From Crenobacter intestini (GTDB lineage: Bacteria; Pseudomonadota; Gammaproteobacteria; Burkholderiales; Chromobacteriaceae): DNA of 64,000 bases. The translations under genes were made by a program, and so were the position numbers. The stretch covers positions 95,964-159,963 of the forward strand of contig NZ_STGJ01000008.1 in NCBI RefSeq assembly GCF_004919095.1, given 5' to 3'. Under the pieces are notes generated by a model. That model was given only the letters and a program-made list of their open reading frames with translations, made no database searches and was not told the origin of the DNA. Below, in pieces: positions 45,691 through 54,039 of the stretch. Within the stretch, counting starts at the first letter, position 1; each line of letters starts with the position of its first letter.

Positions 45691-46113
45691 TCAGGGTTTC
45701 GGGCAGACGCCGACGCGCTTGGCCTGGTAGCGGTGGGTCAGCGTCATCGGCTTGCCGTCGACGGTCTGGGTGAAACTCGCGCCGCCGCTGTAGCTGTTTG
45801 GCCCGTAGCGGATTTCGCCTTGCGCGCTCATACGGCCTTGCTTGTTGTCGCAATGCATGCGCCAGCGGGTGATGTCGCCGTCGCGGCGGCTGTCGTCGAG
45901 CGTGCAGCCCTGCATCTGCGGCAGCGGGTGTTCGGTCTTGGCCAGTTGTTCGGCGGTGAAGCACTGTTCGACGCGCATCGGCGGGATGGGGCCGGGGTGG
46001 CCGGGGACCGTCACTTCAGTGGTGATCTCCCACAGGCCGGGCTGCATGGTCGGGGCAGCGTACGCTGCAGGGGCGAGGGCGGCGGCGAACAGGGCGGGAA
46101 TGAGGGCGCGCAT
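45691..46113 (-). CDS. DUF3617-domain periplasmic protein
   Basis: The 140 residues have a signal peptide (ALAPAAYAAP). The DUF3617 pattern is evident: MQPGLWEITTEVTVPGHPG, VEQCFTAEQLAK, CTLDDSRRDGDITRWRMHCD and GEIRYGPNSYSG. It has Cys pairs typical of the family. Function is unknown; coupling to the adjacent cytochrome c suggests a periplasmic redox or envelope role, but that is speculative. Confidence 0.85.
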   Translation of the reverse strand: MRALIPALFAAALAPAAYAAPTMQPGLWEITTEVTVPGHPGPIPPMRVEQCFTAEQLAKTEHPLPQMQGCTLDDSRRDGDITRWRMHCDNKQGRMSAQGEIRYGPNSYSGGASFTQTVDGKPMTLTHRYQAKRVGVCPKP

Positions 46114-46263
46114 AGTCTTCTCCTGATGGTTGACCTACACGGTATGGGTGCCGACTAGCCGCTTGTCAATCTTGGCGGGCTGTAAAATCTCTTCTGCATA
46201 CTACTTGTCTTGCAATAGCGTTTTTATAAAATATGTGGCGGTTTCGTTTTTGTTTTTTGAGCG

Positions 46264-46581
46264 ATGTCACTGTGCATGACTTGTGGCGCGTGTTGCGCCA
46301 GTTTCCGGGTGTCCTTTTACTGGGCGGAAGCCGACGACGGCGGTGGCACGGTGCCGGCTGCCCTGACCGAGCCGCTCGACCCTTGGCGTCGCTGCATGGT
46401 CGGTACCTGGTCGGACGCGCCGCGGTGCGCCGCGCTGCAAGGCGAAGTCGGCCAGCAGGTTGGTTGCGCGGTCTATGCGCAGCGCCCGTCGGTGTGCCGG
46501 CAACTGGAAGAGGGTAGCGCGCAGTGCCAAAAGGCCCGCGCGCGCTGGCGCCTGGCCGAGCCCGAGCCTGAGCCTGCCTGA
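46264..46581 (+). CDS. YkgJ-family cysteine cluster protein
   Basis: The 105 residues begin MSLCMTCGACCASFRVSFYWAE, the hallmark of the family. Later cysteines in RRCMVG, PRCAAL, GCAVYAQRPSVC and AQC complete a probable zinc or iron-sulfur site. The role is unknown. An AT-rich stretch with TATAAA (46225-46230) lies upstream and may hold the promoter. The Glu-Pro tail PEPEPA is unstructured. Confidence 0.87.
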   Translation: MSLCMTCGACCASFRVSFYWAEADDGGGTVPAALTEPLDPWRRCMVGTWSDAPRCAALQGEVGQQVGCAVYAQRPSVCRQLEEGSAQCQKARARWRLAEPEPEPA

Positions 46582-46587
46582 AATGAG

Positions 46588-46609
46588 AAACCGCCCCTCG
46601 GGGCGGTTT
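46588..46609. terminator. Bidirectional terminator between ykgJ-like and ppiC-like genes
   Basis: AAACCGCCC and GGGCGGTTT flank a CTCG tetraloop. Both convergent genes end here: TTTGGGGTTT follows on the plus strand and TTTCTCATTT on the minus strand. Confidence 0.75.
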
Positions 46610-46628
46610 GGGGTTTGCGGAGCAGCGC

Positions 46629-47390
46629 TTACTGCGCGATCTGCGCCTTGGCCTTCAGCGACTGGATGTACGACTCGATCATCTGGCCCTGCACGCGCTG
46701 GGTCAGTTGCGGGCGGATCGAATCCAGCGGCGGCAGCGACTCTTCCTTCACGTCCTCCAGCTGGATCACGTGGTAGCCGAAGTCGGTCTTCACCGGCGTC
46801 GCGGTGACCTGGCCCTTGGAGAGCTTGGCGAGCGCGTCGCCGAACGGCTTGACGTAGACGTCCGGTGCGCTCCAGCCCAGCTCGCCGCCTTGCTGCGCGC
46901 TGCCCGGGTCCTGCGACTTTTCCTTCGCCAGCTGCGCGAACGGCTTGCCCTTGCGCAGCGCGTCGATCACCGCGTTCGCCTCGGCCTCGCTCTTGACGAG
47001 GATGTGGCGCGCCTTGAACTGCTTCTTGGCCGGCATCTGCGCCTTTAGCGCGTCGTATTCGGCCCGCAGCTTGGCATCGGTTACCGGGTTGCGCTTCACA
47101 TGGTCGCGCAGCAGCGCGTCGGCCAGCGTCATCGCCTGCAGGTTGTCCAGTTGGGCGCGCACGGCCGGCTGCTTGTCGATGCCGCGCTTGAGCGCTTCCT
47201 GGCGCAAGACTTCGGCAGTAATCAGCTGGTCGACCACCTGTTGCGGCGCGGCCTGTCCCCCTTGTGCCTGCATCATCTCGCCGGCGGCGCGGATGCGCTC
47301 CGGGCTGATCGCCTGGCCGTTCACCGAGGCGGCAAAGGCCTGGCCGGACAGCATGGCCGCGAGGGCCAGCGCGAGCTTGGTTTTCTTCAT
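46629..47390 (-). CDS. Periplasmic parvulin-type peptidyl-prolyl isomerase
   Basis: The 253 residues have a signal peptide (AFAASV). A SurA-like N-terminal helical region (about 25-130) is followed by a parvulin domain (about 135-235) with FKARHILVKSEAEANAV, GGELGWSAPDVYVKPFGDAL and TDFGYHVIQLED. It should assist folding of envelope proteins. It is the last gene of yciB-yciI-bolA-ppiC, an order seen in Neisseriales. Confidence 0.92.
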   Translation of the reverse strand: MKKTKLALALAAMLSGQAFAASVNGQAISPERIRAAGEMMQAQGGQAAPQQVVDQLITAEVLRQEALKRGIDKQPAVRAQLDNLQAMTLADALLRDHVKRNPVTDAKLRAEYDALKAQMPAKKQFKARHILVKSEAEANAVIDALRKGKPFAQLAKEKSQDPGSAQQGGELGWSAPDVYVKPFGDALAKLSKGQVTATPVKTDFGYHVIQLEDVKEESLPPLDSIRPQLTQRVQGQMIESYIQSLKAKAQIAQ

Positions 47391-47409
47391 GTGTGTTCCT
47401 GCTTTCTTG

Positions 47410-47682
47410 TTATCGGGGTGTGGATTCGTCGGGCGTGTGCGCGCTGATCGCCAGCGCGTGGATGCGCCCCTGCATCATGTCGCCCAGCGAGTCGTACACC
47501 AGGCGGTGGCGCGCGACGCGCCCGAGCGTTTCGAACGCGACGCTGACGATGGTCAGCCGGTAGTGGCCGCCATCGCGCGCGCCGGCGTGGCCGGCGTGGC
47601 GCGCGCTCTCGTCGTCGATTTCAACGAGGGACGGCGACAGCGCGGCGAGCCGTTCGTGCATCAGGCTGACGGTGTCGCTCAT
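47410..47682 (-). CDS. BolA-family protein
   Basis: The 90 residues start at ATG 47682, overlapping the yciI stop (ATGA). BolA fold features are [34 protein letters not shown] and the [21 protein letters not shown] segment with the conserved His. BolA proteins pair with monothiol glutaredoxins to handle Fe-S clusters. No glutaredoxin is nearby. Confidence 0.93.
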   Translation of the reverse strand: MSDTVSLMHERLAALSPSLVEIDDESARHAGHAGARDGGHYRLTIVSVAFETLGRVARHRLVYDSLGDMMQGRIHALAISAHTPDESTPR

Positions 47683-47981
47683 GCGGGCAGCACCCGCTTG
47701 AAGGGTTGCACCTCGACGCGCGCGTAGACGCCGGCGGCAACGTAGGGGTCGGCGCCCGCCCAGGCTTGCGCGTCGGCAAGCGACGCGAACTCGGCGACGA
47801 TCAGGCTGCCCGCGAAGCCGGCGGGGCCGGGGTCGGCCGCGTCGATCGCCGGGCAGGGGCCGGCCAGCACCAGACGGCCCTCGTCCTGCAGGGCGGTCAG
47901 GCGCGCAAGGTGCGCCGGGCGCGCCGCGAGGCGGTTTTCCAGCGAACCGGGCACGTCGATGCCGTGGATCATGTAAAGCAT
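47679..47981 (-). CDS. YciI-like protein
   Basis: The 100 residues start at ATG 47981, sharing one base with the yciB stop (TAATG). YciI family features are [22 protein letters not shown], with the conserved His-Asp-type pair region, and [28 protein letters not shown]. The fold is a ferredoxin-like dimer; biochemical function is not settled. Confidence 0.93.
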   Translation of the reverse strand: MLYMIHGIDVPGSLENRLAARPAHLARLTALQDEGRLVLAGPCPAIDAADPGPAGFAGSLIVAEFASLADAQAWAGADPYVAAGVYARVEVQPFKRVLPA

Positions 47982-48514
47982 TATTCCTTGTTCTCCATAT
48001 GGCGCGTGAGGTAGAGGCTCTGCGCGACGACAAAGGCGAACATCAGCCCCATGCCGCCGAACAGCTTGAAATTGACCCAGGTCTCTTCGCTGAAGCTGAA
48101 CGCGACCCACAGGTTGAGCGTGCCCATGAACGCGAAGAAGGCGATCCACGCGAGGTTCAGCCGCGTCCATGCCGCGTCGGGCAGCGACACCTGTTCCTTC
48201 ATCAGCGCGCGGATGCCGTTCTTGCCGGCGAACTGGCCGAGCAAGAGGCCGCCACCCATCGCCCAATAGAGCAGGGTCGGCTTCCACATGATGAACTGCT
48301 TGTCGTGCAGCAAGAGCGTCGCGCCGCCGAGCACCACGATCAGCGCGAGGCTGACCCACTGCATGGTGTCGACCTTGCGGTGGCGGAAGTAGGCGTAGCC
48401 GACGGCGATGGCGGTCGCGACGATGGCGACGGCGGTCGCGCTGAAGATGTCGCGGGTGAACCAGTAGGTGGCGAAAAAGAGGAGGACGGGGAGCAGGTCG
48501 GAGAGTATTTTCAT
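47981..48514 (-). CDS. yciB: Inner membrane septation protein A family (YciB)
   Basis: The 177 residues start [18 protein letters not shown] and contain about five membrane helices with [36 protein letters not shown] and [21 protein letters not shown]. The family (YciB/IspA of Shigella) is linked to cell-envelope integrity and septation. It is the first gene of yciB-yciI-bolA-ppiC. Confidence 0.95.
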   Translation of the reverse strand: MKILSDLLPVLLFFATYWFTRDIFSATAVAIVATAIAVGYAYFRHRKVDTMQWVSLALIVVLGGATLLLHDKQFIMWKPTLLYWAMGGGLLLGQFAGKNGIRALMKEQVSLPDAAWTRLNLAWIAFFAFMGTLNLWVAFSFSEETWVNFKLFGGMGLMFAFVVAQSLYLTRHMENKE

Positions 48515-48574
48515 TCCGGCGATTATGTGGTCATGGGCCGCGTGTGACAAGGCACGCGGCCGCGGGTTCAACGT

Positions 48575-49495
48575 TCAGCGCGCTTGCGGTCGGTCGGTCT
48601 TGCGGATCACCGACAGGGCGGTGGCGACGGTGCCGGCGATGTCGCCCGCGTTGGCCGGCAAGAGAAGCGTGTTGCCTTCCTTGGCCAGCTTGGCGAAGGC
48701 GTCGACATATTGTTCGGCGACCTTCAGGTTGACCGCCTCGAGGCCGCCCGGCGTGGCGATCGCGGTGCCGACGGTGGTCAGCGCGTGCGCGGTCGCGTCG
48801 GCGACCAGGCGCAGCGCCTCGGCTTCGCCCTGCGCGGTGTTGATCGCCGCCTGGCGCTCGCCCTCGGACTTCTGGATCGCCGCCTCGCGCTGGCCGGTGG
48901 CAATATTGATCTGTTCCTGCTTGCGGCCCTCGGACGCGGCGATCAGCGCGCGCTTCTCGCGCTCGGCGGTGATCTGCTGCTGCATCGCGTGCAGGATCTC
49001 CTGCGGCGGCACCAGGTCCTTGATCTCGTAGCGCAGCACCTTCACCCCCCAGCTGACCGCCGCCTCGTCCAGCGCAGCGACCACCGACGCGTTGATCTCG
49101 TCGCGCTCCTCGAAGGTCTTGTCCAGCTCCATCTTGCCGATCACCGAGCGCAGCGTGGTCTGCGCAAGCTGGGTGATCGCCATGATGTAGTCGCTCGAGC
49201 CGTAGCTCGCGCGTTGCGGGTCGGTCACCTGGAAGTACAGGATGCCGTCGACCTTGAGCTGGGTGTTGTCCTTGGTGATGCAGATCTGGCTGGGCACATC
49301 CAGCGGGATCTCCTTCAGGCTGTGCCGGTACGCGACGCGGTCGACAAAGGGGATGATGATGTTGAGCCCCGGTGACAACACCGCGTGGAAGCGGCCGAGC
49401 CGCTCGATGACTTGCGCGCTTTGCTGGGGGACCACGCGCACCGCCTGCAGCACGAAGACGAGGGCGGCGACCAGTAGGACTAGGCTGGTGATCAT
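48575..49495 (-). CDS. SPFH/stomatin-family membrane protein (QmcA-like)
   Basis: The 306 residues have one N-terminal membrane helix (about 2-19). An SPFH/PHB domain (about 20-190) follows, with VVPQQSAQVIERLGRFH and VLRYEIKDLVPPQEILHAMQ. A long Glu/Ala-rich coiled coil precedes the C-terminus. QmcA-like proteins form membrane microdomain scaffolds. Coupled by a 4-bp overlap to the NfeD gene upstream, its usual partner. Confidence 0.93.
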   Translation of the reverse strand: MITSLVLLVAALVFVLQAVRVVPQQSAQVIERLGRFHAVLSPGLNIIIPFVDRVAYRHSLKEIPLDVPSQICITKDNTQLKVDGILYFQVTDPQRASYGSSDYIMAITQLAQTTLRSVIGKMELDKTFEERDEINASVVAALDEAAVSWGVKVLRYEIKDLVPPQEILHAMQQQITAEREKRALIAASEGRKQEQINIATGQREAAIQKSEGERQAAINTAQGEAEALRLVADATAHALTTVGTAIATPGGLEAVNLKVAEQYVDAFAKLAKEGNTLLLPANAGDIAGTVATALSVIRKTDRPQAR

Positions 49496-49911
49496 GGCTT
49501 GGGTTCCTTGGTGACTGGCCGGATAAGCAAAAGGTTGCCGTCGCGTCCGACGATCTGCGCGTGGGTGCAGTCTCCGCCCTCACCGCTGGCCGCCTTGGCC
49601 TGCCATAGCGCGCCGCGGTAGCGCACCGACGCGTACGCGCCCTGCCAGTTGACAACCTCGACGCGCTCGCCGAGGTCCAGGTCGTCGGCGGCGGGTGAAT
49701 GGCGCGGTTTCCTGCGCTTGAGCAATACCAGCACGCCGAGCAGGGCGGCGGCACTCGCGCCGACCAGTTGCACGGCCAGCGTAGCGCCCGCGAAGGCGAG
49801 CAGGCCGCCTGCGGCGAAGGCGACGGCGAAGACCAGCAGGTAGAAGGTGCCGGTGAGGAACTCGCCGATCAGCGCGGCGAGCGCGAGGCTGAGCCAGATT
49901 CCGGGTGTCAT
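49492..49911 (-). CDS. NfeD-family protein
   Basis: The 139 residues start at ATG 49911 (MTPGIWLSLALAALIGEFLT). Two membrane segments (about 5-70) are followed by the NfeD OB-fold domain with GERVEVVNWQGAYASVRYRGALWQAKA. NfeD proteins pair with stomatin-type partners and here overlap the QmcA-like gene by 4 bp. This is the short form, without the N-terminal ClpP-like protease. Confidence 0.92.
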   Translation of the reverse strand: MTPGIWLSLALAALIGEFLTGTFYLLVFAVAFAAGGLLAFAGATLAVQLVGASAAALLGVLVLLKRRKPRHSPAADDLDLGERVEVVNWQGAYASVRYRGALWQAKAASGEGGDCTHAQIVGRDGNLLLIRPVTKEPKP

Positions 49912-50011
49912 GTCTGTCGCGCGAGAGTGGATGACACTATTGTGGACTGCGCCACCCGCCACGGCAATTGCCGCGTTTGGGCGCGTGCGCTTTTGGCGCT
50001 AGACTCGCGCC

Positions 50012-50599
50012 ATGCAAGAAATCGTGGTGCCTGGCGAGGCCGAAATCGAAATCCGCAACAGCCGCTTCATCGGCTACCTCTGCAAGGTCACATCGCGCGC
50101 CGACGCGCAGGCCGTCCTCGCGGACATCCGCGCGCGCCACCCGGGCGCGCGCCATGTGTGCTGGGTGCTGCTCGCCGGCGGCGAGTCGGGCATGAACGAC
50201 GACGGCGAGCCCGCCGGCACCGCCGCGCGGCCGATCTACCTCGTGCTGCAGCACCACGCGCTCGCCAACGTGCTGGCGGTGGTGGTGCGCTACTTCGGCG
50301 GCGTGCGCCTGGGCGCCGGCGGCCTGGTGCGCGCGTACACGCAGGCGACGGTCGCCGCGCTCGCGCAAGCGCGCCTTGAGGCCGTGCGTGCGCAAAGCAC
50401 GCTGCGGCTGCGTTGCCCGTTCGCGCTGGAGGATGGCTTGCGCCGCTACTGCGCGCGTGCGGGCGGCGACGTGCTGGCGGCCGACTACGGCGAGGCGGTC
50501 GTGTTGTCCGTGCGGGTGGCCGCCGACGAGGTGCCGCGCTACCGGCAAGACTTGCCCGATGCGTTTGCCGGCGCTGTCGAGTTTGTAGACTCGCCTTGA
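50012..50599 (+). CDS. YigZ/IMPACT-family protein
   Basis: The 195 residues have the UPF0029 domain (about 10-115) with EIRNSRFIGYLCKV, ARHVCWVLLAGGESGMNDDGEPAGTA and VVVRYFGGVRLGAGGLVRAY. A C-terminal domain of about 70 residues follows. The family may link to translation control (IMPACT binds Gcn1 in eukaryotes); bacterial function is unclear. Confidence 0.93.
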   Translation: MQEIVVPGEAEIEIRNSRFIGYLCKVTSRADAQAVLADIRARHPGARHVCWVLLAGGESGMNDDGEPAGTAARPIYLVLQHHALANVLAVVVRYFGGVRLGAGGLVRAYTQATVAALAQARLEAVRAQSTLRLRCPFALEDGLRRYCARAGGDVLAADYGEAVVLSVRVAADEVPRYRQDLPDAFAGAVEFVDSP

Positions 50600-50672
50600 A
50601 TCCTGCGCGCGCGTTCGCCATGATTTCTGGATAAAGAGGGCGCCCCTCGCGTGTAGCGCCCCGGAGGAGACC

Positions 50673-51599
50673 ATGCCGCGCTGCCGCCTGCTGACCCGCG
50701 CCGACTTTGACGGGCTCGCCTCGGCGATCCTGCTCGAGGCGCTGACCGTGACCGACCGTTTCGATTTCGTGCACGCCGCCGACGTGCGCAACGGCAAGCT
50801 GCGCCCGGGGCCGGGCGACGTCACCGTCAACCTGCCTTGCGTGGCGGACGTGCACCTCGCCTTCTCGCGCGAGCCTTGCGAGGGCACGTCCGGCGCGTGG
50901 GTGGTCGATACGGCCGCGCCTTCTTGCGCGCGCCTGATCTGCCGCCATTTCGACGTGAGCCCCGAAGGGCTGGGGGTCGACCCTGCGCTTGTCGACGCGG
51001 TCGATCTGGCCGTCGCCGGCGGCCTTGGCGTCGCCGACGTGCTCAACCCGCAAGGCTGGCTGCTGCTGGACGCGATCACCGACGCGCACAGCGGGCTGGG
51101 CCGGCTGCACCACTTCGCGGTCGGCAACCTCGCGCTGATGCGCGCGCTGGTCGGCTATTGCCGCGACCATACCCTGTCCGAGGTGCTCAACCTGCCGGAT
51201 GTGGCCGAGCGCATCGAGGCGCTGCAAGGCGCGCAGGCCGCCGCGCGCGAGCAGGTCCTGCGCTGCGCGCGGGTGTTCGGCGACTGCGTGCTGGTCGACT
51301 TGCGCGCCGAGGCAGTCATCCACCCGGCCAGCCGCTACCTCGTGTACGCGCTGTTTCCGGCGGCGAGGTTTGCGCTGTCGGTGTACTGGGGACGGCTGGG
51401 GGCCAACACGGTGCTCGCGCTGGGCCGTTCGATCTTCGCGCCGGGTGCCGGGCGCGACGTGGCGGCGCTGCTCGCGCCCCTGGGCGGCGGCGGGCACGCG
51501 GCCGCCGGCACCTGCCAGGTCGCCAACAGCGACGCCGATGAGGCGCTGGCGCGGCTGCTGATGGCCCTCGACGCGGGTGGCGTGATGGCAAGCGCATAA
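50673..51599 (+). CDS. DHH-superfamily exopolyphosphatase-like protein, DHH motif lost
   Basis: The 308 residues align with DHH-type phosphoesterases. Motif I is LTRADFDGLASA (7-18), a VVDTAAPSCARL block (77-88) follows, and the C-terminal DHHA1-type GGGGHAAAGT (271-280) is intact. The position of the metal-binding DHH in the VHLAFDHH-like strand reads VHLAFSRE (SRE at 65-67), so two His and one Asp ligands are gone. Catalysis is therefore doubtful. GGAGGAG precedes the ATG. Family assignment is from motif order; loss of function is inference. Confidence 0.78.
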   Translation: MPRCRLLTRADFDGLASAILLEALTVTDRFDFVHAADVRNGKLRPGPGDVTVNLPCVADVHLAFSREPCEGTSGAWVVDTAAPSCARLICRHFDVSPEGLGVDPALVDAVDLAVAGGLGVADVLNPQGWLLLDAITDAHSGLGRLHHFAVGNLALMRALVGYCRDHTLSEVLNLPDVAERIEALQGAQAAAREQVLRCARVFGDCVLVDLRAEAVIHPASRYLVYALFPAARFALSVYWGRLGANTVLALGRSIFAPGAGRDVAALLAPLGGGGHAAAGTCQVANSDADEALARLLMALDAGGVMASA

Positions 51600-51713
51600 C
51601 TTGACGTGATGAATCTCGATTTGAAGAAAACAGGTTGACGCGGCGCCGGCGGCCGCGTTAAGGTTGTCGGGAATTGTGCTTGCGCGCCTCAAGGGCGGCG
51701 CAGGGGAAGTTGC

Positions 51714-51764
51714 AAACGGGCGCCGGGGTCGGCGCCCGTTTCTTTATGGGGCCCCCGTTTTTTT
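51714..51764 (+). promoter_or_regulatory. Tandem terminator-type hairpins in guaC leader
   Basis: AAACGGGCGCC (51714-51724) pairs with GGCGCCCGTTT (51731-51741) around GGGGTC, followed by CTTT. A second 3' arm CCCCCG (51752-51757) with seven Ts (51758-51764) could pair with the same 5' arm (AACGGG), giving mutually exclusive structures. They sit 33 bp before guaC. They may end the upstream gene, or act as an attenuator for guaC. Confidence 0.55.
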
Positions 51765-51796
51765 GAATCCCGTTACTTACCCTGAGGCATTGCAGC

Positions 51797-52747
51797 ATGA
51801 TCAAGACCGAACTGAACTACGGCGACGTGTACCTGGTACCGAAGAAGACCATCGTCGACTCCCGCAAGGATTGCGACACCTCGGTCGCCTTCGGGCCGCG
51901 CCGCTTCGCGATGCCGGTCTACCCCTCGAACATGAAGAGCGTGGTCAACGAAGAGACCTGCGAGCTGTTCGCACGCCAGGGCTGGTTCTACACCATGCAC
52001 CGATTCAACGTCGACGTGGTCGCCTTCGTGCGCCGCATGCAGTCGCAAGGCCTCGTCGCCTCGATCAGCATGGGCGTCAACGAAGACTCGTACCAGCAGG
52101 TCGCCGACCTCAAGGCGGCCGGCCTCACCCCCGAATACATCACCCTGGACATCGCCAACGCCTGGTGCGTGAAGGCCGAGCGCATGATCGCGCACCTGAA
52201 GGAAGCGTTCCCGCAGAGCTTCCTGATCGGCGGCAACGTCGCCACCGCCGAGGCCGCGCGGGAGCTCGAGGCATGGGGCTGCGACGCGATCAAGGCCGGC
52301 ATCGCCGGCGGCCGCGTGTGCATCACCAAGAACAAGACGGGTTTTCACCGCCCGATGATCTCGACGGTCAGCGACTGCGCGGCTGCGGTGAAGATCCCGG
52401 TGATCGCCGACGGCGGCATCGTCGAGCACGGCGACATCGCCAAGGCGCTGGTGTGCGGCGCGACCATGGTGATGGCAGGCTCGATGTTCGCGGGCTTTGA
52501 CGAGTCGGCGGGCGACTTGGTCGAGATCGGCGGCAAGCTCTACAAGGAATACTTCGGCAGCGCGTCGCAGTTCAACAAGGGCGCCTACGTGAACGTCGAG
52601 GGCAAGAAGATCCTGGTCGAGTACAAGGGCGCGATTGGCAAGCTGCTCGCCGAGCTGACCGAAGACTTGCAGTCGTCGGTCAGCTACGCCGGCGGCCGCG
52701 ACCTGTCGGCGCTGCGTGGCGTGGAAATGATCACCGTCCCGCGCTAA
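51797..52747 (+). CDS. guaC: GMP reductase
   Basis: GMP reductase deaminates GMP to IMP with NADPH, returning guanine nucleotides to the common purine pool. The 316 residues form a TIM barrel without CBS domains, unlike IMP dehydrogenase. Visible are YLVPKKTIVDSR, AMPVYPSNMKSVVN, ITLDIANAW, IGGNVATAEAAR and the catalytic Cys in GGRVCITKNKTGF. The loop after TGF reads HRPMIS rather than the GTGGWQ-type sequence of better-known forms. A terminator-rich leader precedes it. Confidence 0.9.
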   Translation: MIKTELNYGDVYLVPKKTIVDSRKDCDTSVAFGPRRFAMPVYPSNMKSVVNEETCELFARQGWFYTMHRFNVDVVAFVRRMQSQGLVASISMGVNEDSYQQVADLKAAGLTPEYITLDIANAWCVKAERMIAHLKEAFPQSFLIGGNVATAEAARELEAWGCDAIKAGIAGGRVCITKNKTGFHRPMISTVSDCAAAVKIPVIADGGIVEHGDIAKALVCGATMVMAGSMFAGFDESAGDLVEIGGKLYKEYFGSASQFNKGAYVNVEGKKILVEYKGAIGKLLAELTEDLQSSVSYAGGRDLSALRGVEMITVPR

Positions 52748-52750
52748 GCA

Positions 52751-54025
52751 TCAGGCGAAGGCAAGCCCCGCGAGCATGCCGGCGACGGTGCCGGCGAACG
52801 CGGGCAGGCAACGGCGGGCGAGCGCGGGCCCGCCTATGCTCGCGATGATGCCGAACTTGAACGCGGTGTTGGCCAGCACGGCGAGCGCCGCGGCGACGGC
52901 GAGGCTGTTCAGCGAGATCTGCGCGCGGGCGAGCATCTGGTAGAGGGCGAGGGTGATCGCGTCGACGTCGTTGACGCCGGTCACCAGCGCGACGACGTAC
53001 ACGCCCTTGCTGCCGAACAGCTCGTTCAGCCATGCCGACGCGAGCAGCACCAGCGCGAACACCGCAGCAAAACCCAGCGCGAGTTTCAGCTGGGTCGGGT
53101 TCTGAAGTTCGAGTTCGGCGCGTGCCGCGCCATCCTTGGGCGCCGACCACAGCGTGTACGCGGCACCGGCGAGGCCAAGCGCCAGCGCCGGCAGCATCAG
53201 CCGCGCCATGGTCGGCAAGGCGGGGGGCATCACCAGCGCCGCGACCAGCGTCAGCCGTGCGAACAGTACCAGGTTGGCCAGCACGATCACGCTGGCGGCC
53301 ACCGGCAGCGAAGCGGGGCGCTCGCGGGCCTGGCGTGCGAAGACGAGCGTCGTCGCCGTCGACGACACCACCCCGCCCATCAACCCGGTCAGCGGCGCGC
53401 CGTAGCGCGAGCCCAGCACCTTCAGCGCCAGGTAGCCGGCGAGGCCGACGCCGACGATCAGCACCACCAACAGCCACACCTTGTACGGGTTGAACGCGCC
53501 GTACGGCCCGAAGCGCGCGTCCGGCAGCAGAGGCAGCACGACGAAGGTCAGCGCGCAGAACTGGATGATGGACAACAGGTCGCGCCGCGACAGCCCGTGC
53601 GACATGCCGGAGAGTTCGCGCTTCAGGTACAGCAGCAAGGTGGTGATCACGCCCAGCGCGATCGCGAGCTGCGTCTGGCCCAGCCAGATCAGCACGCCCA
53701 GCCCGTAGCAGATCAGAAGCGCCATCTGCGTGGTGGTGCGCGGCTCGCGCAGCGACTCGCGCGGGGCGGGCAGGAAGCCCAGGGCACCGGCGAGCGCGAG
53801 GCCGACGGCCGGCAGCCAGGCGGCGGCGAAGGTGGTGCCGAGCATCGCGAGCAGGGTGCCCAGTAGCGCGGTCAGCGCGAAGGTGCGGATGCCGGCGATG
53901 TCGGCCTTGCGTTCGCGCTCGACGCCGATCAACAGGCCGATCGCGATGCTGGTGAGGAATTCGGGCAGCGCCGCGAACGGCGTGCCCTCGAAGCGCAGCC
54001 AGGCCGAGAAGTCCCACTCGCCCAT
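52751..54025 (-). CDS. MgtC/SapB + DUF4010 membrane protein
   Basis: The 424 residues have about 11-12 membrane helices. An MgtC/SapB-type N-terminus carries IAIGLLIGVERERKADIAGIRTFALTALLG, and a DUF4010 C-terminal half has GLMGGVVSSTATTLVFARQA and ALVTGVNDVDAITLAL. The function is unknown; MgtC relatives act in magnesium limitation and intracellular survival. It converges on guaC with 3 bp between stops. Confidence 0.88.
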   Translation of the reverse strand: MGEWDFSAWLRFEGTPFAALPEFLTSIAIGLLIGVERERKADIAGIRTFALTALLGTLLAMLGTTFAAAWLPAVGLALAGALGFLPAPRESLREPRTTTQMALLICYGLGVLIWLGQTQLAIALGVITTLLLYLKRELSGMSHGLSRRDLLSIIQFCALTFVVLPLLPDARFGPYGAFNPYKVWLLVVLIVGVGLAGYLALKVLGSRYGAPLTGLMGGVVSSTATTLVFARQARERPASLPVAASVIVLANLVLFARLTLVAALVMPPALPTMARLMLPALALGLAGAAYTLWSAPKDGAARAELELQNPTQLKLALGFAAVFALVLLASAWLNELFGSKGVYVVALVTGVNDVDAITLALYQMLARAQISLNSLAVAAALAVLANTAFKFGIIASIGGPALARRCLPAFAGTVAGMLAGLAFA

Positions 54026-54039
54026 GGCCGCGTCTCCGG

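Noticed and set aside
47679-48359. Fusion of YciI with an upstream Arg-rich extension
   Set aside because: The extension lies over yciB in another frame; ATG 47981 gives a normal YciI.
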